Notes: generated by a model from the letters alone, not told the origin. A stretch of 64,000 nucleotides of DNA from Microvirga sp. VF16 (GCF_016864375.1 NZ_CP069354.1:496001-560000); one strand, 5' to 3'. Counted from the first letter of the stretch, positions 1 through 10,279 are shown. Numbers and translations: made by a program.

Positions 1-1140
1 CTCGTGCGCGTGAACGAGAGTTCCGAGAGCGTCGCTCTCTACAACGGAGAGCCGGACGAGCGCCGCAACCTCGATGAATTCGTCGAGGCCGTCCTCACGG
101 CGTCCCGGCGCCTCTCCAGCGGTCTTGCCCGCCTGACCTGGATCACCTCCGGTTACGGCTGGCTGGCCATCGTGGTGCCGATCCTGGCGGCAGCGCCGGA
201 CTATTTCTCGGGACGCCTCTCGTTCGGCGAGATGATGATGGTGGTCGGCGCCTTCAATCAGGTGCAATCGGCCTTGCGCTACTTCGTCGACAATTTCCCG
301 AAGATCGCCGATTGGCGTTCCGCCGTCCTGCGCGTTGCCACCTTTCGGCAGGCCGCCATCGATCTCGAAGAGGTTGCGGCCGAGACCCGCCAGATCGAGA
401 TCGGGCCTCACCCCAAGGACTACCTCAGCTTCGAAGCCGTTTCGATTGCGCTCAGCGATGGCAGCATCCTCATCGAGGATGCAACGGCGGAGATCCAGCC
501 CGGCGAACGGGTGCTGATCATGGGCGAGTCGGGCGCTGGCAAGAGCACGCTGTTTCGCGCCATTTCCGGTCTCTGGCCCTGGGGATCGGGCCGGATCCGC
601 ATCCCCAGGCCCGAGGAAATGATGTTCCTGCCGCAGCGGCCCTATCTGCCTCTGGGCACACTGAGGGCGGCCATCAGCTATCCAGCCTCGCCCGAAACCT
701 TCAACGATGCCCAATTGAGGGAGGCCCTCGATCGCTGCGGACTGGGCGAATTCGTCGAGATGCTCGACAAGCATGAGCGCTGGGACAAGAGCCTGTCGCT
801 CGGCCAGCAGCAGCGTGTGGCGTTTGCCCGCTTGTTGCTGCACAAGCCCCGATGGGTGTTCATGGACGAGGCGACCTCCGCGCTCGACGAGGAGAACCAG
901 GCGTCCATGCTGGCGCTGTTCGAGAACGAATTGAAGGGTGCGAGCGTTCTGTCAATTGGACACCGGCCCGGCCTTGAGGAGTTTCACACCCGAACGCTCC
1001 ACATCCGCAAGACCAAGGAAGGGGCCATTCTTCTGGCCCGTCCCCGGTCGCGACCGAACGGGCGTTCGCAATCGAAGCTCGGACCGAAATGGATCGGGCG
1101 TTTTCGCCGGAGCCTGAAGCCGGCCCGGGGCCGGGCATGA
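1..1140 (+). CDS. ABC transporter, SbmA/BacA/YddA-like, C-terminal part (5' end outside the window)
   Basis: The frame is open from base 1, so the N-terminal membrane part lies outside the window. What remains is the last membrane segments followed by a nucleotide-binding domain: Walker A GESGAGKST near visible residue 175, Q-loop in FLPQRPYL, signature LSLGQQQRVAFAR, Walker [13 protein letters not shown] and an H-loop in SIGHRP. The membrane part and the fused ATPase resemble the ABC_membrane_2 family (YddA, BacA-related, peroxisomal ALD-type). Members move very-long-chain acyl substrates, peptides or cobalamin across the inner membrane; the substrate here cannot be told. It precedes ndvA on the same strand by 101 bases. 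The C-terminal tail after the ATPase is Arg-rich and looks unstructured. Confidence 0.85.
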   Translation, partial: LVRVNESSESVALYNGEPDERRNLDEFVEAVLTASRRLSSGLARLTWITSGYGWLAIVVPILAAAPDYFSGRLSFGEMMMVVGAFNQVQSALRYFVDNFPKIADWRSAVLRVATFRQAAIDLEEVAAETRQIEIGPHPKDYLSFEAVSIALSDGSILIEDATAEIQPGERVLIMGESGAGKSTLFRAISGLWPWGSGRIRIPRPEEMMFLPQRPYLPLGTLRAAISYPASPETFNDAQLREALDRCGLGEFVEMLDKHERWDKSLSLGQQQRVAFARLLLHKPRWVFMDEATSALDEENQASMLALFENELKGASVLSIGHRPGLEEFHTRTLHIRKTKEGAILLARPRSRPNGRSQSKLGPKWIGRFRRSLKPARGRA

Positions 1141-1241
1141 TGAGAGGCAATCCGAAAGGTTCCGGCTTTTCAAGCGGGGTGAAGTGCGTAAATCTTGATC
1201 GGAGACGGAATGCCCGTCGTCACGTTCGCAGGTAGATCCCC

Positions 1242-3038
1242 ATGCGGCTGATCAGGCTTTATATCCGTGTTCTGGGCCAGCTCGGGTCCGATATGAGGGT
1301 CGGCGTGCTGCTGGCCCTGGCGAATATTGGTCTCGCGATTTCGGCTTTCGCGGAGCCGATCCTGTTCGGGCGCATCATCGATGTGCTCACACGCGCTCAG
1401 ATACCGGGCGCTCCGCCCGTGACTTTTAGCGTTCTCACGCCGCTCATTCTCGCCTGGGTGGCGTTCGGATTGTTCTCCATCGGAGCGGGCGCGCTCGTGG
1501 CGCTGCATGCTGACCGTCTCGCGCACCGCCGTCGACTCGCCGTGGTGGCGAACTATTTCGAGCACGTGCTCGAATTGCCGCTCGCCTTCCACACTTCGAC
1601 CCATTCCGGCCGTGTGCTGAAGGTGATGCTGGAAGGCTCGGGCGCCATGTCCTGGCTCTGGCTCGGCTTCTTCCGCGAGCATTTCTCGGCGATCATCGCG
1701 CTCGTCGTCCTCCTGCCGCTGACTGTGTTCCTGAACTGGCGCCTGGGGCTTCTCCTCGTCGCGCTCGTGGCAGTGTTCGCGTTTCTTACTGCCATCGTGC
1801 TGCGCAAGACGGAAACCCTGCAGGGTTCGGTCGAGCGCTATCATTCGAGCCTCGCGGAACATGCGTCAGACGCGCTCGGCAATGTGCCGGTCATCCAGTC
1901 CTTCACTCGCGTCGAGGCCGAGAGCCGCTCGCTGCGCACCATCATTCAGCAATTGCTGCAGGCGCAGAATCCGGTTTTATCCTGGTGGGCACTGGCCTCC
2001 GTCGCGTCCCGCGCTTCGGCGACGATCACCGTCACGGCGATCTTTCTCCTTGGCACCTGGCTGCATCTGCACGGGTTGGCCACCATCGGCGAGGTGGTCA
2101 TGTTCATGAGCATGGCCACCATGCTGATCGGGCGGCTGGAGCAGGCGGTGAGCTTCATCAACCAGCTCTTCATGCAGGCGCCGAAGCTGCAGGAATTCTT
2201 CGAGATCCTGGACACGGCTCCCGTCGTTCACGACCGCTCCAATGCCAGGAACGTGGAGCGCTATCGCGGCGACGTCGTCTTCGACAATGTGAGCTTCTCC
2301 TATGACGGCAAGCGCCCGGCCGTGCAGGATGTGTCCTTTGCCGTTCGCTCGGGTGAGAACGTGGCGCTGGTCGGGTCCACGGGCTCCGGCAAGTCGACGA
2401 CGCTGGGCCTTCTGCATCGCGCCTTCGATCCGCAATCGGGCTCGATCCGCATCGACGATCTCGACATTCGCGATGTCACGCTCTCGTCCCTGCGGCGCAA
2501 CATCGGCGTGGTGTTCCAGGAGCCGATGCTGTTTGCCCGCACCATCCGTGAGAACCTGCAGGTCGGGCGGCCCGACGCCACCGACGCGGAGATGATCGAG
2601 GCCTTGGAACGGGCGCAGGCGATCGAATTCATCTCGCGCCAATCGGAAGGTCTCGACACAATCATCGGCGAGCGCGGGCGTTCCCTCTCGGGTGGCGAGC
2701 GCCAGCGCCTGTCCATCGCCCGCGCATTGCTGAAGAACCCGCCGATCCTCATCCTCGACGAGGCGACGAGCGCGCTCGATGCGGCCACGGAGCAGAAGCT
2801 GCAAAGGGCTTTGGACGAAGTGATGAAGGGACGCACCACCTTCGTCATCGCCCACCGTCTCGCCACGATCCGCAACGCCAACCGCATTCTCGTCTTCGAT
2901 CAGGGACGCGTGATCGAGACCGGCACCTTCGAGGAACTCGTCGCGAAGGGCGGCAGGTTCGCGGAGCTGGCCAAGGCGCAGTTCATGGCCACCGAGGAGC
3001 CTCCTCCGAAGCGGGTGAGAGTGTCCGCGCACGCATGA
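1242..3038 (+). CDS. ndvA: NdvA/ChvA-like cyclic beta-1,2-glucan exporter
   Basis: This is a 598-aa half-size ABC exporter. Residues 1 to about 310 form a six-helix membrane domain and about 340-580 the ATPase, with Walker [10 protein letters not shown], signature [16 protein letters not shown], Walker [12 protein letters not shown] and H-loop VIAHRL. Length, the start [15 protein letters not shown] and the [13 protein letters not shown] segment fit the NdvA/ChvA family of rhizobia and agrobacteria. Those proteins export cyclic beta-1,2-glucan to the periplasm for osmotic adaptation and host interaction. No glucan synthase (ndvB) is visible next to it. The stop overlaps the next start in an ATGA, so translation of the two is probably coupled. 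Confidence 0.8.
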   Translation: MRLIRLYIRVLGQLGSDMRVGVLLALANIGLAISAFAEPILFGRIIDVLTRAQIPGAPPVTFSVLTPLILAWVAFGLFSIGAGALVALHADRLAHRRRLAVVANYFEHVLELPLAFHTSTHSGRVLKVMLEGSGAMSWLWLGFFREHFSAIIALVVLLPLTVFLNWRLGLLLVALVAVFAFLTAIVLRKTETLQGSVERYHSSLAEHASDALGNVPVIQSFTRVEAESRSLRTIIQQLLQAQNPVLSWWALASVASRASATITVTAIFLLGTWLHLHGLATIGEVVMFMSMATMLIGRLEQAVSFINQLFMQAPKLQEFFEILDTAPVVHDRSNARNVERYRGDVVFDNVSFSYDGKRPAVQDVSFAVRSGENVALVGSTGSGKSTTLGLLHRAFDPQSGSIRIDDLDIRDVTLSSLRRNIGVVFQEPMLFARTIRENLQVGRPDATDAEMIEALERAQAIEFISRQSEGLDTIIGERGRSLSGGERQRLSIARALLKNPPILILDEATSALDAATEQKLQRALDEVMKGRTTFVIAHRLATIRNANRILVFDQGRVIETGTFEELVAKGGRFAELAKAQFMATEEPPPKRVRVSAHA

Positions 3039-3904
3039 GGCAGACCTTCGATCCGCAGACACCGGGCGCCCGCCACCGGGTCAATGGCGTGACGCTTCAT
3101 GTAGTCGAGGCGGGGCCTGCGGATGGTCCGCTCGTGATCCTGCTCCATGGTTTTCCCGAGTTCTGGTGGGGGTGGCGTTATCAGATCGGTCCTCTGGCTG
3201 ACGCCGGCTTTCGCGTGCTCGTGCCGGACCAGCGCGGCTACAACTTGAGCGACAAGCCCGAAGGCCGGCGTGCCTATGATCTCGATACGCTGGCGAAGGA
3301 TGGGGTCGGATTGGCGGATACGCTCGGGCACAGGACATTTTCCGTGGTGGGCCACGATTGGGGCGGGCTCGTCGCCTGGTGGACGGCTTCGCGCTATCCC
3401 GATCGCGTTGAAAAGCTCGTCGTCCTCAACGCACCCCATCCGAGCGTCGCCGGATCCTATATGCGCTCGCATCCGAGCCAGATGCTGAAAAGCCTCTATG
3501 TCGGCCTCTTCCAGATTCCGCGGCTGCCCGAGGCCATGCTCTCGGCCGACGGCTATCGTAGCCTCAAGGATGCGCTCCTGCGCACGAGCCGTCGCGGTAC
3601 GTTCTCGGACGAGGATATCGCTCGATACGAGAAAGCCTGGTCGCAGCCCGGCGCGCTCACGACCATGCTCAATTGGTATCGGGCGCTGCCATTCAAGCCC
3701 GACATGAAGGATTCAACTGTTCGATCCCCGACACTTGTTGTTTGGGGAAGTCGCGACCGTTTTTTGGAGAAGGGTTTGGCGGAAGCAAGTCTCGCCTTAT
3801 GCCAGTCAGGCGATATTCGCTGGATCGAGAATGCCACTCATTGGGTCCAGCATGAAGAGCCCAATGCCGTGAACGCGGCGCTGCTGGATTTTCTGAAATC
3901 CTGA
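3035..3904 (+). CDS. alpha/beta-hydrolase, epoxide hydrolase-like
   Basis: A 289-aa soluble alpha/beta-hydrolase. [10 protein letters not shown] near residue 35 is the oxyanion HGxP motif of epoxide hydrolases and haloalkane dehalogenases. GHDWGG near residue 107 puts an Asp at the nucleophile elbow, as in those two families and unlike Ser-type esterases. The C-terminal [11 protein letters not shown] supplies the catalytic His. An ATGA overlap couples it to the glucan exporter. It is convergent with the CorC gene, only two bases separating the two stops. Substrate unknown. Confidence 0.8.
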   Translation: MRQTFDPQTPGARHRVNGVTLHVVEAGPADGPLVILLHGFPEFWWGWRYQIGPLADAGFRVLVPDQRGYNLSDKPEGRRAYDLDTLAKDGVGLADTLGHRTFSVVGHDWGGLVAWWTASRYPDRVEKLVVLNAPHPSVAGSYMRSHPSQMLKSLYVGLFQIPRLPEAMLSADGYRSLKDALLRTSRRGTFSDEDIARYEKAWSQPGALTTMLNWYRALPFKPDMKDSTVRSPTLVVWGSRDRFLEKGLAEASLALCQSGDIRWIENATHWVQHEEPNAVNAALLDFLKS

Positions 3905-3906
3905 AC

Positions 3907-5205
3907 TTACTCCGCCCTGGCACGGACCTGGGTAAGCGGCATGATCCTGAGTGCCATGATCCGGTTGCGCGACTTCCGCAGCACCTGGAAGCGGAAACCG
4001 TGGAAGGTGAAGATCTGGCCCGTGTCGGGAATCGTCTGCGCTTCGTGAATGACGAGACCCGCGATGGTGGTGGCCTCCTCGTCCGGCAGGTTCCAGTCCA
4101 TGGCGCGGTTGAGGTCGCGGATCGGCACGGAGCCGTCGACATTGACCGAGCCGTTGGGCTGCGGGCGCACGCCTTGGACCGAGAGATCGTGCTCGTCCTT
4201 GATATCGCCGACGATCTCTTCGAGGATGTCCTCAAGCGTCACCAAACCCATCACCTCACCGTACTCGTCGACGACGAGCGCGAAATGGGTCTTCTTGGCG
4301 AGGAAGGCCTTCAACTGGTCGCGCAGGGAGGTGGTATCCGGTACGAACCAGGTTTCCAGCGCGATCGCTTCGACCTTCAGCCTGCTCGCATCGCCCCCGA
4401 CCGCGTCGAGTGCGCGCAGCAGGTCCTTGGCGTGGAGCACGCCGACAATGTTCTCCTGGCTCTCGCGCCAGAGCGGCATGCGGGTATAGGGCGAGGAGAG
4501 CACCTCGCGCACGATCTCTTCCGAGGACAGATCCGCGTTGATGGTGCGCATCTTGGTGCGGTGGACCATGACCTCCGAGACCGTCAGGTCTTCGAGGTCA
4601 AGGAGACCGCCGAGCATGTCGCGTTCCACCTTGGCGACGCCGCCTTCCTTGTGCAGCAGGGCCACTTGCCCACGAATCTCTTCGCTGGCCGATAGGATCG
4701 GCGTGTTCTCGCCGATCCTGATGCCGAAGGGCCGCAGCATGAGCTTCACGAGCCGCTCGATGGCGATCGCCAGCGGCCCCAGCAGCGCCACGGCCCATGA
4801 CATCGGCCGCGAAAGGAAAAGCGACACGGTCTCCGGCGAAGAGATAGCGACGGTCTTCGGCAGCACCTCGGCGAAGACGATCACCAGGACCGACATGATG
4901 ATTGTGGCGTAGATCGCGCCCTCGTCGCCGAAGATCGCCACGAGCACACTGGTGGCGAAGGCGGAGACGCCGATATTGACGATGTTGTTGCCGATCAGAA
5001 CCGTACCGATGAAGCGCTCGCGGATTTCGAGCAGGCGGTTCACCAGCTTGGCGCGCCGGTCGCCGCCCTTTTCCAGAACCAGCATGCGGGAGCGCGATGC
5101 ACCCGTGAAAGCCGTCTCGCCGGCCGAGAAGAAGGCGGAGAGCAGAAGGCAGAAGATGACGACCAAGGCCGCAAACCAGAGATCGCCGGAGGATTCTTCG
5201 ATCAT
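3907..5205 (-). CDS. HlyC/CorC family transporter (CNNM-CBS-CorC)
   Basis: A 432-aa inner-membrane protein. The N-terminal CNNM (DUF21) domain has about four hydrophobic segments in the first 150 residues, followed by a CBS pair at about 210-330 and a C-terminal CorC_HlyC domain. Relatives act in Mg/Co efflux or resistance; older databases call them hemolysins. It is the last gene of aroK-aroB-corC: its ATG at 5205 overlaps the aroB stop by four bases (ATGA), so the three should be co-translated. The same order is common in Hyphomicrobiales genomes (general knowledge). Confidence 0.88.
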   Translation of the reverse strand: MIEESSGDLWFAALVVIFCLLLSAFFSAGETAFTGASRSRMLVLEKGGDRRAKLVNRLLEIRERFIGTVLIGNNIVNIGVSAFATSVLVAIFGDEGAIYATIIMSVLVIVFAEVLPKTVAISSPETVSLFLSRPMSWAVALLGPLAIAIERLVKLMLRPFGIRIGENTPILSASEEIRGQVALLHKEGGVAKVERDMLGGLLDLEDLTVSEVMVHRTKMRTINADLSSEEIVREVLSSPYTRMPLWRESQENIVGVLHAKDLLRALDAVGGDASRLKVEAIALETWFVPDTTSLRDQLKAFLAKKTHFALVVDEYGEVMGLVTLEDILEEIVGDIKDEHDLSVQGVRPQPNGSVNVDGSVPIRDLNRAMDWNLPDEEATTIAGLVIHEAQTIPDTGQIFTFHGFRFQVLRKSRNRIMALRIMPLTQVRARAE

Positions 5206-6350
5206 GACCGTGACGGTTTAAGTTCGCTTTCCAGGAAGGCGCGGACCTTGTCGGCCTCGATGCCAGGAGCGATGAAGCTCTGCCCGATGCCGCGGGCCAG
5301 GATGAAGGTCAGGGCACCGCCCTTCACCTTCTTGTCCTGGGCCATGGCGTTGAGAAGCTCGTCGACCGTGCCGCAGCCCCCGGGGACATGGGCGAGACGC
5401 GTGGGAAGTCCCGTGGCCGACAGATGCGCCTCGACGCGCTCTGCATCCGCCGATGAACAGAGACCAAGCGAGGCCGAGAAGCGGAATGCTTGGCACAGGC
5501 CGATGGCGACGCCTTCGCCGTGGACAAGGCGTGCGGAATCGTAACGCGTGATCTTTTCGAGCGCATGGCCGAAGGTGTGGCCGAGATTGAGCAGCGCCCG
5601 GTCGCCGTTCTCGTGCTCGTCGCGCACCACCACATCGGCCTTGGCGCGGCAGCTCTGCGCCACGGCCTCGTCCCGCTCGGGGCCGCCGGCGAAGATGCCC
5701 TGCCAGTTCGCTTCGCACCAGGCAAAGAAGCGCTCGTCGTCGATCAGGCCGTATTTCGCCACCTCCGCATAGCCGGCGCGCATTTCGCGGATCGGGAGCG
5801 TGTCGAGGAGGGCGGTGTCGGCGAGAACGAGGCTCGGCTGATGGAAGGCGCCGACGAGGTTCTTGCCGTGGCGGGAGTTGATGCCCGTCTTGCCGCCGAC
5901 CGAGGAATCGACCTGGGAGAGCAAGGTGGTCGGCACCTGGACGAAGCGCACGCCCCGACGCACGACTGCTGCCGCGAAGCCCGCGAGATCCCCGATCACG
6001 CCGCCGCCCAGCGCCACTACGAGATCGCCGCGCTCGATCTTCGCGGCCAGCACCGCGTCGCAGACCTGTTCCAGGCTGGCATAGGATTTGGTGGCCTCGC
6101 CGGGAGGAAGCGTGATCACGGAGGTGCGCAAACCTTGCGCTTCCAGGGACTTTACCAGCGCCTCGACATAAAGCGGGCCGACGTGCTCGTCGGTCACGAT
6201 GGCGGCTGCGCGGGCGCCTAAGCCTGCGATCCGCGTTCCTGCCGTCCCGATCAGGTGGCGCCCGACCAGGATGTCATAGGCCCTGTCGCCAAGCGGGACC
6301 GGAACCGTGATCAAGGATGGGCTTTCCATCCGGGCGGCTGCGCTCGTCAT
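5202..6350 (-). CDS. aroB: 3-dehydroquinate synthase
   Basis: Converts DAHP to 3-dehydroquinate, the second step of the shikimate pathway, using NAD and a divalent metal in the cytoplasm. GGGVIGDLAGF and the following VPTTLLSQVDSSVGGKTGIN block are family-defining; NLGHTFGHA and the HGEGVAIG segment supply metal ligands. The frame stays open upstream of 6350, but the ATG at 6350 is preferred because it forms a 4-base ATGA overlap with the aroK stop and gives a normal 382-aa length. The gene sits between aroK and corC in one operon. Confidence 0.95.
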   Translation of the reverse strand: MTSAAARMESPSLITVPVPLGDRAYDILVGRHLIGTAGTRIAGLGARAAAIVTDEHVGPLYVEALVKSLEAQGLRTSVITLPPGEATKSYASLEQVCDAVLAAKIERGDLVVALGGGVIGDLAGFAAAVVRRGVRFVQVPTTLLSQVDSSVGGKTGINSRHGKNLVGAFHQPSLVLADTALLDTLPIREMRAGYAEVAKYGLIDDERFFAWCEANWQGIFAGGPERDEAVAQSCRAKADVVVRDEHENGDRALLNLGHTFGHALEKITRYDSARLVHGEGVAIGLCQAFRFSASLGLCSSADAERVEAHLSATGLPTRLAHVPGGCGTVDELLNAMAQDKKVKGGALTFILARGIGQSFIAPGIEADKVRAFLESELKPSRS

Positions 6351-6979
6351 GGTGCGGCGCTCCCTTGTCTTTCTTTCTCGAACCACTCGCCCAAGGCTTT
6401 GACGATGTCGGCGACCACCCGGTCATGCGGCGCCTCGTGGGAGTCGATGGTGATGTCCGCCGTGGCATAGACCGGATAGCGCAGCTCCATCAGGCGACGC
6501 ATGGTGCCTTCCGGGTCCGGGTTCTGCAGGAGAGGGCGGGTCGTCCGCTTGCGGACGCGGCGCATGAGGATGTCGAGGTCGGCCTTGAGCCAGAGCGAGA
6601 GGCCCTGCTCGGCGATGCGGCTCCGGGTCTCCTGGTTCATGAAGGCGCCGCCCCCGGTGGCGAGCACGATCGGGCCTTCCTGCAGGAGGCGGGCGATCAC
6701 GCGGCGTTCGCCGTCGCGGAAATGATCCTCGCCATGGATGGCGAAGATTTCCGGGATGGTCATGCCGGCCGCGGTCTCGATCTCGTGATCGGCGTCACGG
6801 AAAGGCAGCTTGAGCGTCTGCGCGAGCCTGCGGCCCACGGTGCTCTTTCCGGCGCCCATGAGCCCGACGAGCACAAGCGATCGCGTGCCGAGCTGGCGGC
6901 TGATGGGATGGCCGCGCTGGCTTGCCTGGTCTTGCCCGCCGACTTCATCGAGCGAATTGAAGCGGCTGATATTGTTCAT
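6347..6979 (-). CDS. aroK: shikimate kinase
   Basis: Phosphorylates shikimate at the 3-hydroxyl. The P-loop GLMGAGKST is at about residue 40, after a longer N-terminal lead than in E. coli AroK. DADHEIE, the GGGAF block and the Arg-rich lid RKRTTRPLL match the family. I chose the ATG at 6979 (MNNISRF, 210 aa); the frame is open to 7015, so a start there is possible. First gene of the aroK-aroB-corC operon. Its promoter must lie in 6980-7117, shared with the divergent small membrane protein/xerD pair. Confidence 0.93.
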   Translation of the reverse strand: MNNISRFNSLDEVGGQDQASQRGHPISRQLGTRSLVLVGLMGAGKSTVGRRLAQTLKLPFRDADHEIETAAGMTIPEIFAIHGEDHFRDGERRVIARLLQEGPIVLATGGGAFMNQETRSRIAEQGLSLWLKADLDILMRRVRKRTTRPLLQNPDPEGTMRRLMELRYPVYATADITIDSHEAPHDRVVADIVKALGEWFEKERQGSAAP

Positions 6980-7117
6980 GTGCCATGTCCTAGCACGGGC
7001 GCGGCGCCCTGTCACAAGGGCGTTATCCTCCTATCCCTGCCAAACTTAGCCGATGCGAGGGGCTTGCCTTCAAGGCTGTGGCATGGTTCTAGCGACTTAA
7101 CGTTTCAAGAGGCTCCC

Positions 7118-7267
7118 GTGCCCACCCTGTTTCGGTTTCTCCTCGTCGTCGCCATTCTCGCAGGCCTTGGCTTCGCCGCCATGTTCGCGCTTGCGACCTT
7201 CGTCGATCCCGATCCGCGCGAGATCACGGTGCCGGTTCCCACCAGCCGGGTGCCTTCCTCTTCATGA
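7118..7267 (+). CDS. 49-aa single-pass membrane protein upstream of xerD
   Basis: A GTG start at 7118 follows an AAGAGG ribosome site five bases upstream. The product has one transmembrane helix at residues 6-24 (FLLVVAILAGLGFAAMFALA), then a short soluble tail with DPDPREITVPVP. Its stop overlaps the xerD ATG in an ATGA, so it is translationally coupled to xerD. I recall similar short proteins in the same position in other Hyphomicrobiales, often left unannotated or misnamed histidine kinase. Function unknown. Confidence 0.75.
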   Translation: MPTLFRFLLVVAILAGLGFAAMFALATFVDPDPREITVPVPTSRVPSSS

Positions 7268-8196
7268 GCGGCGCGCGCCACGCCAGTCTCTTTCTCGACA
7301 TGCTCGCCGCCGAGCGCGGCGCCTCCAAGAACACGCTCGATGCCTATCGGCGCGATCTCGACGATTACCTCGAGTACCTGAAGGAAGCGGGCGGTCAGCC
7401 CGACAACGCGACCTCCGCCACCATTCGGGGCTTCATGGCAAGCCTTGAGGAGCGCGGCCTGAGGGCCTCTTCGGCCGCCCGCAGGCTCTCTGCCGTGCGC
7501 CAGTTCCACAAGTTCCTCTACGTGGAGGGTTATGCCCCCGCCGACCCGACGGCAGCCGTCTCCGCGCCGAAGCGGGGGAGGGCGCTCCCAAAAGTTCTCT
7601 CCGTCACTGAGGTCGACCGCCTGCTGCAGGTGGCCTATGAGGGCGTCCAGCACCCGAAAGCCACGCCCGGCGAGCGCCTGCGCGCCGCTCGCATGGCCTG
7701 TCTGCTGGAACTGCTCTATGCCACGGGCTTGCGCGTCTCCGAGCTGGTTGCCCTGCCGCGCAGCGCCGCCAAGACCCGCGACCGGTTCCTCGTGGTGCGC
7801 GGCAAGGGCGCCAAGGAACGGCTCGTTCCGCTCACCGATGCCGCTCGGGACGCCGCACGCGCCTATCTCGCCCTGCAGGAGGAGCAGACAAAGGCTGCCG
7901 GCCCCTGGCTGTTTCCGGCCGACAGCGAGAGTGGTCATCTCACCCGCCAGTCCTTTGCCCGCGACCTGAAAGTCGTGGCCGGGGCGGCGGGCCTGCGCGC
8001 CGACAAGATCAGCCCCCATGTGCTCCGCCACGCCTTCGCGAGCCATCTGCTCCAGAACGGGGCGGATTTGCGCGTGGTGCAGGAATTGCTCGGCCACTCC
8101 GACATCTCGACGACGCAGATCTATACCCATGTGCTCGATGAGCGCTTGAAGAGCATGGTGCGGGATTTGCATCCGCTGGCGGAGGGGGAGGGGTAG
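7264..8196 (+). CDS. xerD: tyrosine recombinase XerD
   Basis: Resolves chromosome dimers at dif together with XerC. It has 310 aa: an N-terminal SAM-like DNA-binding domain (residues about 5-95) and a C-terminal catalytic domain. Catalytic residues are visible: Arg in ATGLRVSELVAL, the HxxR box HVLRHAFASHLL, His in LLGHSDISTT and the nucleophile Tyr in IYTHV. A chromosomal housekeeping position and the coupled small membrane protein argue against a phage or integron integrase. XerC versus XerD is assigned by overall likeness and context only. Confidence 0.9.
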   Translation: MSGARHASLFLDMLAAERGASKNTLDAYRRDLDDYLEYLKEAGGQPDNATSATIRGFMASLEERGLRASSAARRLSAVRQFHKFLYVEGYAPADPTAAVSAPKRGRALPKVLSVTEVDRLLQVAYEGVQHPKATPGERLRAARMACLLELLYATGLRVSELVALPRSAAKTRDRFLVVRGKGAKERLVPLTDAARDAARAYLALQEEQTKAAGPWLFPADSESGHLTRQSFARDLKVVAGAAGLRADKISPHVLRHAFASHLLQNGADLRVVQELLGHSDISTTQIYTHVLDERLKSMVRDLHPLAEGEG

Positions 8197-8206
8197 GGAA
8201 ATCCTC

Positions 8207-8354
8207 CACTGTCATTCCGGGGCGGCTCGTGAGAGCCGAGCCCGGAATCCATAAACACGACGCTTCAAGAAAGGCTGAGCGGCATTGCTCTTCTTACTGC
8301 AATGTCGGCGGCTATGGATTCCGGGCTCCGCTGCGCGGCCCCGGAATGACAGTG
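8207..8354. repeat. Dispersed palindromic repeat, family A, copy 1
   Basis: A perfect outer inverted repeat (CACTGTCATTCCGGGGC at 8207-8223, its complement at 8338-8354) encloses an inner one built on CCCGGAATCCATA. The element lies between the stops of convergent xerD and metW. Related copies are at 17.5-17.7, 21.5, 24.1, 31.3, 34.8 and 38.4 kb. It looks like an intergenic repeat of the REP/RIME kind and may fold into a bidirectional terminator-like hairpin. Confidence 0.85.
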
Positions 8355-8363
8355 CTTGAGACG

Positions 8364-9005
8364 TTACCGCCGCTTCAGCAAAAACACGCCCTGATCGCCG
8401 AGCAGGTTCCACACCCACCAGGGCAGGGTTACGCGCATGGGCTGGCCACCGGCATTGAGGGCCACGGCCTTCTCCATCTGCGCGCCGACCTCGCGGCACA
8501 GTTCCACGAAGTCGCGGATGGTGCAGAAATGGATGTTGGGCGTGTCGTACCAGGAATAGGGCATGTTCTCGGTCACCGGCATCCGGCCGCGAAGAACGAG
8601 ATCGACGCGCACGCGCCAATGGCCGAAATTCGGGAAGGACACGATGGCCCGGCGGCCGATGCGCAGAAGATGCTCCAGCACCACCTTGGGTTGGCGCGTC
8701 GCCTGAATCGTCTGCGAGAGGATCACGTAATCGAAGGCGTCGTCCGGATAATCGGCAAGGTCCGTGTCGGCATCGCCCTGGACCACCGGCAACCCTTTGG
8801 CGAGGCAGGCATTCACGCCCTCGCGCGAGATCTCGATGCCGCGCCCGTCGACGCCCTTGCGGTCGCGCAGGATGGCGAGAAGCGAACCGTCGCCGCAGCC
8901 GATATCGAGCACGCGCGAGCCCGGCTGGACCATGTCGGCGACCATCAGAAAATCGAGGCGATGGCCGGTTTCAAGATCGGCTGCGGGCAGGGTGGACAGC
9001 GTCAT
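8364..9005 (-). CDS. metW: methionine biosynthesis protein MetW
   Basis: A 213-aa class I SAM-dependent methyltransferase-fold protein with motif [13 protein letters not shown]. MetW is found with MetX in many proteobacteria and is thought to be needed for, or to activate, homoserine acyltransfer; its own reaction is unsettled. The ATG at 9005 overlaps the metX stop by four bases (ATGA), which fixes the start although the frame is open much further upstream. It ends next to a family A repeat shared with xerD. Confidence 0.93.
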   Translation of the reverse strand: MTLSTLPAADLETGHRLDFLMVADMVQPGSRVLDIGCGDGSLLAILRDRKGVDGRGIEISREGVNACLAKGLPVVQGDADTDLADYPDDAFDYVILSQTIQATRQPKVVLEHLLRIGRRAIVSFPNFGHWRVRVDLVLRGRMPVTENMPYSWYDTPNIHFCTIRDFVELCREVGAQMEKAVALNAGGQPMRVTLPWWVWNLLGDQGVFLLKRR

Positions 9006-10171
9006 ACGATCCCCCGCACCCGCGCGGCCGCGTCGATGAAGCCGCGCGCGGCCGCAAACATCTCCGGCTCTTCGAGCAGGAAGGCATCGTGGCCCTTGTC
9101 GCTCTCCACCTCGACGAAACCGACGGAGGCCGCGGCTGCATTGAGCGCGTGGACGATGGCGCGCGAGTCCGATGTCGGGAACAGCCAGTCGGAGGTGAAT
9201 GAGATCACGCAGAAGCGCGTGGCCGATCCCTTGAAGGCTTTTGCCAGCGAGCCGCCATGCTCCGCCGCGATGTCGAAATAATCCATCGCCCGGGTGACAT
9301 AGAGATAGGAATTGGCATCGAACCGCTCGACAAAGGAGATGCCCTGGTAGCGCAGGTAGCTCTCGATCTGGAAATCGGCGTCGAAGGAGAAGGTCGGCGC
9401 GCTGCGGTCCTGGAAATTGCGTCCGAACTTCCGGTGCAGGGCCATCTCGGACAGATAGGTGATATGCGCGCCCATCCGCGCGACGGCGAGGCCCTTCGAG
9501 GGACGCGTTCCTTCCGTTAGATAACGTCCGCCGCGCCATTCCGGATCTGCCATCACCGCCTGACGACCGACCTCATGGAAAGCGATGTTCTGGGCCGAAT
9601 GGCGGGCGGCGGCGGCGATGGGCAGGGCGGAAAAGACCCGGGTTGAGTAGCTCGCCGCCCATTGCAGCACCTGCATGCCGCCCATGGAGCCGCCGATGAC
9701 GCAGAACAGGCTCTCGATCCCGAGCTTGTCGATCAGCGCCGCCTGCGCCCGCACCATGTCGCGGATGGTGACGACCGGGAAATCCAGTGCATAGGGCTCA
9801 CCCGTCGCCGGGTTGATCGAGGCCGGGCCCGTGGTGCCCATGCAGCCGCCGATGACGTTGGCGCAGATCACGAAGAAGCGGTTGGTGTCCACCGGCTTGC
9901 CGGGCCCGACCATGGTCAGCCACCAGCCGGGCTTGCCCGTCACCGGGTTGTCGTTCGCCACATGCTGGTCGCCGGTGAGCGCATGGCAGATCAGCACAGC
10001 ATTGGATTTTTCCGCGTTCAGCGTGCCGTAGGTCTGGTAGGCGATCTGCCAGGGAGCAAGCGCCACGCCTGAATCCATCATCAGGGGCTCGTCCGCGCCA
10101 AAGCGCATGACCAGGCTCGACGGATCGTCGACCTGGCTTCGCGGTTCGGAGGACAGGGGCGCAAAGGACAT
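9002..10171 (-). CDS. metX: homoserine O-acyltransferase MetX
   Basis: Acylates homoserine for methionine synthesis. It has 389 aa with an alpha/beta-hydrolase fold; the nucleophile Ser lies in [13 protein letters not shown] and the Asp-His pair in [13 protein letters not shown]. The family contains both acetyl- and succinyl-transferases, and the acyl specificity cannot be settled by eye. It is the first gene of metX-metW. A 25-base hairpin lies about 85 bases upstream, and the terminator of the upstream GST gene lies just beyond that. Confidence 0.93.
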   Translation of the reverse strand: MSFAPLSSEPRSQVDDPSSLVMRFGADEPLMMDSGVALAPWQIAYQTYGTLNAEKSNAVLICHALTGDQHVANDNPVTGKPGWWLTMVGPGKPVDTNRFFVICANVIGGCMGTTGPASINPATGEPYALDFPVVTIRDMVRAQAALIDKLGIESLFCVIGGSMGGMQVLQWAASYSTRVFSALPIAAAARHSAQNIAFHEVGRQAVMADPEWRGGRYLTEGTRPSKGLAVARMGAHITYLSEMALHRKFGRNFQDRSAPTFSFDADFQIESYLRYQGISFVERFDANSYLYVTRAMDYFDIAAEHGGSLAKAFKGSATRFCVISFTSDWLFPTSDSRAIVHALNAAAASVGFVEVESDKGHDAFLLEEPEMFAAARGFIDAAARVRGIV

Positions 10172-10254
10172 CGTTAAACGGAAATGTTCGTTTCTCCGAA
10201 CGACGGGTACTGCGGTAAGGCTGTCACGTCAACGAGCATCGCGCTCCGGGAGCT

Positions 10255-10279
10255 GAGGGGTCCTATGAAGGACCACCCC
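10255..10279 (-). promoter_or_regulatory. Stem-loop in the metX leader
   Basis: On the minus strand GGTCCT-TCAT-AGGACC forms a six-pair hairpin that can extend by four more pairs past a bulged U. It lies 84-108 bases before the metX start, downstream of the preceding terminator, so it is likely in the 5' leader. It does not resemble the SAM-II (metA) riboswitch sequence. Role unknown. Confidence 0.45.

Noticed and set aside
8197..8363. CRISPR-like repeat between xerD and metW
   Set aside because: It is one nested palindrome, not evenly spaced direct repeats with spacers; related copies are dispersed.
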